Position numbers and translations under genes: made by a program. A stretch of 12,804 nt of DNA, from positions 1 to 12,804 of the forward strand of contig JAFQWR010000033.1 of NCBI GenBank assembly GCA_017407365.1, given 5' to 3'. The DNA is from Clostridia bacterium. GTDB taxonomy: Bacteria; Bacillota; Clostridia; Christensenellales; HGM11417. Positions 7,966 to 12,804 of this stretch are shown here, piece by piece (positions within the stretch are counted from its first letter, which is position 1; each line of letters starts with the position of its first letter). The notes below the pieces were generated by a model. It was not told where the DNA came from and ran no database searches. It worked only from the letters and a program-made list of their open reading frames with translations.

Positions 7966-8085
7966 GAATGCCCGTTGGGTATTCCTTAATAGGTGCAGAT
8001 GTTGGTGTAAATTTGCTTCGGCATTGCGCCTGTATGCGAAATGTACGGGGAATGCCGCTTGCATGTATGCCGATTTTTGATATCA
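7966..8085 (+). other. Structured intergenic stretch of unknown role (hairpins and palindromes)
   Basis: Between the terminators and the next promoter I see no convincing gene, but clear dyad structure. GAATGCCC (7966-7973) pairs with GGGTATTC (7977-7984) around GTT, 8 pairs with one wobble. CGGCATT (8019-8025) pairs with AATGCCG (8051-8057), and inside it CCTGTA (8029-8034) pairs with TACGGG (8044-8049), giving a long stem with small bulges. A second ATGCCG at 8067-8072 could compete for the same left arm and is followed by ATTTTTG. GCATGTATGC (8061-8070) is a short inverted repeat and TGATATCA (8078-8085) a perfect palindrome 12 bases upstream of the -35 box. It could be a small RNA, a regulator site or decayed sequence. 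Confidence 0.4.
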
Positions 8086-8097
8086 GCAAAATGGGAT

Positions 8098-8126
8098 TTG
8101 ACTTTGCTTTCTTATCGTGGTATAAT
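8098..8126 (+). promoter_or_regulatory. Consensus sigma-A promoter with extended -10 for the redox-family gene
   Basis: TTGACT (8098-8103) and TATAAT (8121-8126) are separated by exactly 17 bases, with TGG just before the -10 giving the extended TGn motif. Transcription should start near 8133, leaving a leader of only about 20 bases. The Shine-Dalgarno GGAGG (8141-8145) sits 7 bases before the ATG at 8153. Confidence 0.88.
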
Positions 8127-8152
8127 AAAAACGAAGGAAAGGAGGGTGACGC

Positions 8153-8608
8153 ATGAAAAACTCCGAAAGAGCGGTGGCTCTGTTTTTAGAAGGCTACAAC
8201 TGTGCGCAGGCAGTGCTTGGCGCATTCAGTGAGGAAATCGGGCTATCGGAGAAAATGGCAATGAGGATTGCCTGTCCGTTTGGCGGCGGCGTGGGCAGGC
8301 TGCGTGAAATCTGCGGTGCGTGCGGCGGTATGCTGCTTGCGGCAGGTGCGCTGTACGGCTACGATACGCCCGAAACGGGAGAGGTGAAAAGCAAGCACTA
8401 TCAGCTGGTGCGTGAGCTTTGCGCCGCCTTTAAGGAGCAGAATTCGTCCATCATCTGCAGGGAGATTTTAGGCAAAAGGGCAGAGGTGGGCGGCACGCCT
8501 GAGCCACGTACCGAAAGCTTCTATAAGGAGCGCCCCTGTGTAAAATGTATTCGCACTGCGGCAGAGATTTTGGAAAAATATCTTGCCGAAAACCCGGTAA
8601 GCAAATAA
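8153..8608 (+). CDS. C_GCAxxG_C_C family redox-active protein
   Basis: This 151-residue soluble protein has the family's layout: YNCAQAVL at the start (Cys17), CPFGGGVGR (Cys41), the core CGACGGM (Cys54, Cys57), Cys90, IICREIL (Cys102) and RPCVKCIRTAAEIL near the end (Cys129, Cys132). That is eight cysteines, with a CxxC pair at 54/57 and another at 129/132. There is no signal peptide or membrane segment. The family is described as putatively redox-active, possibly with a bound cofactor or metal, but its reaction is not established. The gene is transcribed alone: it has its own consensus promoter upstream and a strong terminator downstream, so it is not part of either flanking operon. Confidence 0.9.
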   Translation: MKNSERAVALFLEGYNCAQAVLGAFSEEIGLSEKMAMRIACPFGGGVGRLREICGACGGMLLAAGALYGYDTPETGEVKSKHYQLVRELCAAFKEQNSSIICREILGKRAEVGGTPEPRTESFYKERPCVKCIRTAAEILEKYLAENPVSK

Positions 8609-8627
8609 AGCCTTTTATCCGTGATAG

Positions 8628-8658
8628 AAGAGTGCAGTTCTTTTCTGCGCTCTTTTTT
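8628..8658 (+). terminator. Strong intrinsic terminator after the redox-family gene
   Basis: AAGAGTGCAG (8628-8637) pairs with CTGCGCTCTT (8645-8654), ten pairs with one G-T wobble and a 7-base loop, running into a six-T stretch (8653-8658). It lies 20 bases after the stop codon and separates this gene from the MarR operon. Confidence 0.9.
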
Positions 8659-8784
8659 ATTGCGAAAAAGCGTACGGTAACAGCGGCGCACGTTGACGAA
8701 TTGCAGATTCCCCGAGTGTTTTTTTGTATCGACAAAGGAAATTATGGAAATTCGGTGAAAAATATCTGTTACAACCGTATACAG

Positions 8785-8813
8785 TTGACAAAGTATGGCG
8801 GCAGGAGTATAAT
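8785..8813 (+). promoter_or_regulatory. Perfect consensus promoter of the MarR-ABC operon
   Basis: TTGACA (8785-8790) and TATAAT (8808-8813) match the sigma-A consensus at all twelve positions with a 17-base spacer. The expected start site, about 8820, falls in the middle of the palindrome at 8815-8828. A promoter this strong placed over an operator is typical of a tightly repressed, inducible operon. Confidence 0.92.
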
Positions 8814-8814
8814 A

Positions 8815-8828
8815 TGTAGCATGCTACA
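8815..8828. promoter_or_regulatory. Perfect 14-base palindrome, probable MarR operator
   Basis: TGTAGCATGCTACA is its own reverse complement. It starts two bases after the -10 box and covers the predicted transcription start, ending 13 bases before the MarR start codon. MarR dimers commonly bind such dyads in their own promoter and block transcription. That this MarR is the ligand is inferred from position; no second copy was seen elsewhere in the window. Confidence 0.8.
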
Positions 8829-8841
8829 CAAGGAGAGAAAA

Positions 8842-9282
8842 ATGGAACAGCACGTAGGCAGGCTTGTCAAGATGATCAGCGAGCGGATAGAAAGCCGAAT
8901 GAATGCTGAGCTCAGGCAATACGGTATCACGCTGACACAGAGTAAGGTGTTGGCGCTTTTGAAGAACAACGGAGGAGGGGCGTATCAGCAGGAGCTTGAG
9001 GAGCATCTTTGTGCCTCTCACGCCACCGTTTCGGGTGTGGTGAAAAGGTTGCTTGCCGCAGGGTATATCCGAAGGGAAATCTGTGCTGACGACCGCCGTG
9101 CCAAAAGGCTTGTGCTTACCGAGGCGGGCGAGCAGGTATATGCGTATTGCGGTGAAAGAATCGTTGCGTACGAGGAGCTTGCCAAAAAGGGCTTCTCGGA
9201 GCATGAGAAGCAAATGCTGGTTTACTATATGACGCGTGTGTATAGCAATCTGAACGAAGGAAAGGAGGTATCAGACAGTTGA
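8842..9282 (+). CDS. MarR family transcriptional regulator
   Basis: The 146-residue protein is a winged helix-turn-helix repressor of normal MarR length. Residues 31-45 (LTQSKVLALL) form the first HTH-region helix, 47-71 the HTH with recognition helix around ATVSGVVKRL, and the wing carries the diagnostic ADDRRAKRLVLT (82-93). Terminal helices would form the dimer interface. I chose ATG 8842 because AGGAG (8831-8835) is 6 bases upstream. An in-frame ATG at 8821 lies at the predicted transcription start without a ribosome site, and the frame further upstream crosses the terminator. Cysteines are at 57, 81 and 103; redox sensing is possible but unsupported. It most likely represses its own operon through the palindrome at 8815-8828, with release by a compound that the downstream exporter may pump out. 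Confidence 0.93.
   Translation: MEQHVGRLVKMISERIESRMNAELRQYGITLTQSKVLALLKNNGGGAYQQELEEHLCASHATVSGVVKRLLAAGYIRREICADDRRAKRLVLTEAGEQVYAYCGERIVAYEELAKKGFSEHEKQMLVYYMTRVYSNLNEGKEVSDS
9263..9268 (+). promoter_or_regulatory. AGGAGG ribosome-binding site selecting a TTG start
   Basis: AGGAGG at 9263-9268 is 10 bases before TTG 9279 but 16 bases before the first ATG at 9285. Spacing therefore favours TTG, which overlaps the MarR stop codon as TTGA and implies translational coupling. Confidence 0.65.
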
Positions 9283-11033
9283 GCATGATCAAAACGCTTG
9301 GCAAAAGTGTACGGGAATATAAACGCACCGCCGTGCTTTCGCCTATTTTTATTACCTTAGAGGTTATCATTGAGTGCATCATACCCTTTTTGATGGCTGC
9401 AATGGTAGATCGGTTTGAAGCAGAGGGGATTCCTGCCGTGCTGAGATACGGGCTTCCACTCATTGGTCTTGCGGTGCTTTCGCTGATTTGCGGCGTGCTT
9501 GCGGCAAGATTTTCAGCAAAGGCAAGCTGTGGCTTTGCAAAAAATTTGAGGCACGATATGTTTTATGCGTTGCAGGATTTTTCGTTTGCAGACGTGGATA
9601 AATTCAGCACCTCCTCGCTGGTTACCCGTATGACAACGGATGTCACCAATGTGCAGAACGCATTTCAGATGCTCATCCGCATTGCCTTCCGTGCGCCGCT
9701 GATGATTATTTTTTCGGCGGTGATGGGCTTTATGATTCACAAAAAGCTTGCGTGGGTATTTATTGCCATGCTACCCGTGTTGCTCATCGCGCTTGGGCTG
9801 ATTGCAGGTAAGGTATTTCCGTTTTTCCGCCGTATCTTCAAAAAATACGACGCCTTAAACAATTCCGTACAAGAAAATGTCAGCGGCATTCGTGTGGTAA
9901 AGGCGTTTGCCCGCGAAGACTACGAAAAAAAGAAGTTTGATAAAGCCTCAACAGAGGTAAAAAATGATTTCACCAAGGCAGAGCGCATTATGTCGCTCAA
10001 CTCGCCCGTGATGATGTTCTGTATTTATGTTGCCATACTTATCGTTTCGGTATTGGGTGCAAAGATCATCGTGCAATCGGGCGGAACGGCTCTTTCTGCT
10101 CCCAAGCTTTCCTCGCTGATTGGCTACGGTGCGCAGATTCTCTCCTCTCTGATGATGGTATCCATGGTATTTGTTATGCTTGCCATGGCAGGAGAATCTG
10201 CACGGCGTATTGCAGAGGTCTTAGAGCATAAGCCCACGATGGACGAAAACAAATCGGGCGAGACTGTGGTGGCAGACGGCTCTGTTTCCTTCCGTAACGT
10301 CAGCTTCAAGTACTCGAAGGATGCAAGCCGCTATGCGCTTTCGGGCATCAATTTAGAGATTGCCTCAGGGCAGACGGTTGGCATTCTCGGCGGCACAGGC
10401 TCATCCAAAACCACGCTTGTTCAGCTTATTCCCCGTCTTTATGACGTCACAGAGGGTAGTCTGATGGTAGGCGGTAAGGACGTGCGCGACTACAACCTGA
10501 CGGCTCTGAGAGATAGCGTTGCCGTAGTGCTGCAAAAGAATGTGCTGTTTTCGGGTACGATAAAAGAAAACCTGCGTTGGGGCAATCCCTGTGCCACCGA
10601 TGAAGAAATCGTGCACGCCTGCAAGCTCAGTCAGGCAGATGAGTTTATTTCGCAATTCCCCGATGGCTACGATACGTACATCGAGCAGGGCGGAATCAAC
10701 GTTTCGGGCGGACAGAAGCAGAGGCTCTGCATTGCCAGAGCGCTTCTCAAAAAGCCCAAGATTCTTATTTTAGACGATTCTACAAGCGCAGTGGATACAC
10801 GCACCGATGCGTATATCCGCAAGGCGTTTTCTGAGGAGATTCCCGATACCACAAAAATCATCATTGCACAGCGTGTTTCCAGCGTGCAGAATGCCGATAT
10901 CATTCTTGTAATGGATAACGGCAGAATAACGGATATGGGTACGCATGAGGAGCTGCTTGCTTCCTCTGCAATCTACCGTGAGGTGTATGAATCGCAAACG
11001 CAGGCAACGAAGGTGGAAGGAGGTAATGCGTAA
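9279..11033 (+). CDS. ABC exporter half-transporter with degenerate ATP site (BmrC/LmrC-like, type IV)
   Basis: The 584-residue protein fuses six membrane helices (about 18-43, 58-79, 138-153, 157-177, 244-265, 281-304) to a C-terminal nucleotide-binding domain. The Walker A is GGTGSSKT (371-378) with Ser376 where Gly is usual. The signature VSGGQ (475-479) is intact. Walker B is ILILDD (495-500), so Asp500 replaces the catalytic glutamate. The switch histidine is replaced by Gln531 in IIAQRVSS. These changes mark the non-hydrolysing site of heterodimeric multidrug exporters, so it should pair with the next gene product in the cytoplasmic membrane. Translation likely begins at TTG 9279, overlapping the MarR stop; ATG 9285 would shorten it by two residues. 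The MarR-ABC-ABC order suggests export of a toxic compound that induces the operon. The substrate is unknown. Confidence 0.93.
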   Translation: MSMIKTLGKSVREYKRTAVLSPIFITLEVIIECIIPFLMAAMVDRFEAEGIPAVLRYGLPLIGLAVLSLICGVLAARFSAKASCGFAKNLRHDMFYALQDFSFADVDKFSTSSLVTRMTTDVTNVQNAFQMLIRIAFRAPLMIIFSAVMGFMIHKKLAWVFIAMLPVLLIALGLIAGKVFPFFRRIFKKYDALNNSVQENVSGIRVVKAFAREDYEKKKFDKASTEVKNDFTKAERIMSLNSPVMMFCIYVAILIVSVLGAKIIVQSGGTALSAPKLSSLIGYGAQILSSLMMVSMVFVMLAMAGESARRIAEVLEHKPTMDENKSGETVVADGSVSFRNVSFKYSKDASRYALSGINLEIASGQTVGILGGTGSSKTTLVQLIPRLYDVTEGSLMVGGKDVRDYNLTALRDSVAVVLQKNVLFSGTIKENLRWGNPCATDEEIVHACKLSQADEFISQFPDGYDTYIEQGGINVSGGQKQRLCIARALLKKPKILILDDSTSAVDTRTDAYIRKAFSEEIPDTTKIIIAQRVSSVQNADIILVMDNGRITDMGTHEELLASSAIYREVYESQTQATKVEGGNA

Positions 11034-12804
11034 TGAGTGAGCAGGCAAAGCAAACACGTAAGCCTCCCATGCCGGGTGGGCGTATGCGCGTATACGGCGC
11101 TCCCAAGGGTGCATTTAACCCTGCGGTGTTCAAGCGTCTCATTAAAACGCTGTTCAAGTATTATAAGGGCAGAGTCATTCTGATCATGATCTGCATTTTG
11201 CTGAACAGCATAGCAGGTATTGCAGGCTCCGTTTTCTTGCAGAGGGTGGTGGATGATGTCATCACGCCCGGTCTTACAGAGGGGTGGCAATATACCGTAA
11301 CCGCATTGACAGAGGTAGCCATTCAGATGGTATCCATCTATCTGCTTGGACTTATCAGTACCTTCGTTTTTACCCGTGTGCTGGCAGGCGTAACGCAGGG
11401 CTTGCTGTATTATTTCAGACGCGATATGTTTGAGGGAATGCAGAATCTACCCATCAAATACTTTGATACGCACGCGCACGGCGATATCATGAGCACCTAT
11501 ACCAACGACGTCGATGCAGTTCGTCAGCTGATTGGCGGCAGTCTGCCGCAGATTCTTTCCTCTGCGCTTTCCCTGGTGATGACGTACGCTGTTATGCTCT
11601 CATACAGCGTCTGGCTCACCGTGCTGGTGACCGTTGGCGTATTCGTTATGATGAAGGTTACCGCAAAAATCGGCGGCGGAAGCGCGCGCTTTATGATGGC
11701 GCAGCAGGCATCCATTGCAAAAACCGAGGGCTTTATCGAGGAGATGACCAAGGGGCAGAGGGTTGTTAAGGTGTTCAACCATGAGGGAAGAGCAAAGGAA
11801 GATTTTGACGCCTTAAACGATCAGCTCTTTTCTGACAGCTATCAGGCGCATGCATACAGCAACGTCATTGGACCTATTCTCAACAATATGGGCAATATCC
11901 TGTACGTATTAACGGCGTTTGTCGGTGCACTTCTTGTTATTTTGCAGGCGCCCAACATCAGCTTCCGCGGTATAACGCCCATCACCGTAGGTATCATTCT
12001 TTCCTTCCTCACCCTTTCCCGTCAGCTTTCGCAAACGGTCAATCAGCTTTCCCAGCAGATCGGCTTTATCGCTATGGGTCTTGCGGGTGTGGGCAGAGTA
12101 TTTGCGCTGATGGACGAAAAGCCCGAGGCAGACGAGGGCTATGTAACGCTTGTATATGCCGAAAGGAATGCCGATGGTTCGGTAACGGAATCTGAAAAGC
12201 GCACAGGACTCTGGGCGTGGAAGCACTACCACAAGGCGGATGACACCGTAACCTACACCGAGCTGAAGGGTGAAATCGAGCTGGATCATGTGGATTTTGG
12301 CTACGTGCCCGAAAAACAGGTGCTTTATGACGTTACCTTAGACGCAAAAGCAGGCACAAAGGTTGCCTTTGTAGGGGCAACAGGTGCGGGAAAAACCACC
12401 ATTACCAATCTGATCAACCGCTTCTACGACATTCAGGACGGAAAAATCCGTTACGACGGCATCAATGTCAACAAAATCCGCAAGGCAGATTTGCGCAGGT
12501 CGCTTGGTATCGTTTTGCAGGATACCTGTCTGTTTACCGGCACGATTATGGAAAACATCCGCTACGGCAATCTGGACGCCACCGATGAGGAGTGTATTGA
12601 GGCAGCAAAGCTTGCCAATGCGCATGGCTTTATTGAGCGACTGCCCGAGGGATACCAGACGGTGATTACGGGTAACGGCGCAAGTCTATCGCAGGGACAG
12701 CGTCAGCTTCTTGCCATTGCAAGGGCGGCGGTCGCAGATGCACCTGCCATGATTCTGGATGAGGCAACCTCCTCGATTGATACGCGTACCGAGGCGTTGG
12801 TGCA
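11033..12804 (+). CDS. ABC exporter half-transporter, catalytically competent partner (BmrD/LmrD-like), 3' end outside window
   Basis: The ATG at 11033 overlaps the upstream stop (TAATG), with AAGGAGG at 11017-11023 nine bases before it, so the two are translationally coupled. The frame stays open to the window end, giving 590 residues without a stop. A Pro/Gly/Arg-rich cytosolic leader (1-30) precedes the membrane domain. The ATPase domain has canonical Walker A GATGAGKT (448-455, Lys454), a Q-loop in VLQDTCLF, signature LSQGQ (552-556) with Gln554 instead of Gly, and Walker B MILDE with catalytic Glu577. The intact Walker motifs pair with the intact SGGQ of the first subunit, while LSQGQ faces its degenerate site, as expected for an asymmetric heterodimer. 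Between membrane and ATPase domains (about 361-413) is an unusually long linker containing TGLWAWKH. The H-loop and C-terminus are missing because of the window edge. Confidence 0.93.
   Translation, partial: MSEQAKQTRKPPMPGGRMRVYGAPKGAFNPAVFKRLIKTLFKYYKGRVILIMICILLNSIAGIAGSVFLQRVVDDVITPGLTEGWQYTVTALTEVAIQMVSIYLLGLISTFVFTRVLAGVTQGLLYYFRRDMFEGMQNLPIKYFDTHAHGDIMSTYTNDVDAVRQLIGGSLPQILSSALSLVMTYAVMLSYSVWLTVLVTVGVFVMMKVTAKIGGGSARFMMAQQASIAKTEGFIEEMTKGQRVVKVFNHEGRAKEDFDALNDQLFSDSYQAHAYSNVIGPILNNMGNILYVLTAFVGALLVILQAPNISFRGITPITVGIILSFLTLSRQLSQTVNQLSQQIGFIAMGLAGVGRVFALMDEKPEADEGYVTLVYAERNADGSVTESEKRTGLWAWKHYHKADDTVTYTELKGEIELDHVDFGYVPEKQVLYDVTLDAKAGTKVAFVGATGAGKTTITNLINRFYDIQDGKIRYDGINVNKIRKADLRRSLGIVLQDTCLFTGTIMENIRYGNLDATDEECIEAAKLANAHGFIERLPEGYQTVITGNGASLSQGQRQLLAIARAAVADAPAMILDEATSSIDTRTEALV

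Noticed and set aside
7968..8156. Small open frame of 62 codons in the intergenic region
   Set aside because: It has no good ribosome site, crosses the strong promoter at 8098-8126 and overlaps the next gene's start; the translated sequence resembles nothing I know.
8821..8823. ATG 8821 as the MarR start
   Set aside because: It is in frame but sits at the predicted transcription start inside the palindrome with no Shine-Dalgarno; ATG 8842 has one.
8545..8841. Upstream extension of the MarR reading frame
   Set aside because: The extension runs through the end of the previous gene, its terminator (8628-8658) and the MarR promoter. The real start is set by AGGAG at 8831-8835.

Overview
The window looks like a bacterial chromosome fragment from a Clostridia-type (Bacillota) organism, probably a gut lineage. 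The evidence is strong AGGAGG ribosome-binding sites, consensus sigma-A promoters, a lipoprotein signal peptide, a C_GCAxxG_C_C-family redox protein, and a MarR-plus-heterodimeric-ABC operon of the kind common in that phylum. This is inferred from gene content; no marker gene is present. Every gene is on the plus strand.

Region 1 (1-7882) concerns carbohydrates. It starts inside a large sugar-binding protein whose visible part runs F5/8C-like end, CBM9-like domain, then two tandem concanavalin/LamG-like domains. Next is a 1506-residue lipoprotein built from five InlB-B-like beta repeats, three LamG-like domains and three CBM9-like domains, arranged as a threefold tandem module of about 445 residues. 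A compact family 43 glycoside hydrolase without a signal peptide follows 34 bases later. Tandem hairpins (7895-7959) end the unit. The simplest reading is that surface proteins capture a plant-type glycan and the cytoplasmic GH43 trims imported oligosaccharides. No transporter for this is in the window.

Region 2 (7883-8658) is a 270-base intergenic stretch rich in hairpins, then a monocistronic eight-cysteine redox-family gene with its own consensus extended -10 promoter and a strong terminator.

Region 3 (8659-12804) is a drug-efflux-type operon. A consensus promoter overlaps a perfect 14-base palindrome, followed by a MarR regulator and two translationally coupled ABC exporter half-transporters. 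The first has a degenerate ATP site and the second a canonical one, as in BmrC/BmrD- or LmrC/LmrD-type heterodimers. The second is cut by the window end.

The most unusual elements are the two giant modular sugar-binding proteins and the unexplained structured intergenic DNA at 7966-8072. No CRISPR array, tRNA, rRNA, insertion sequence or phage gene was seen.
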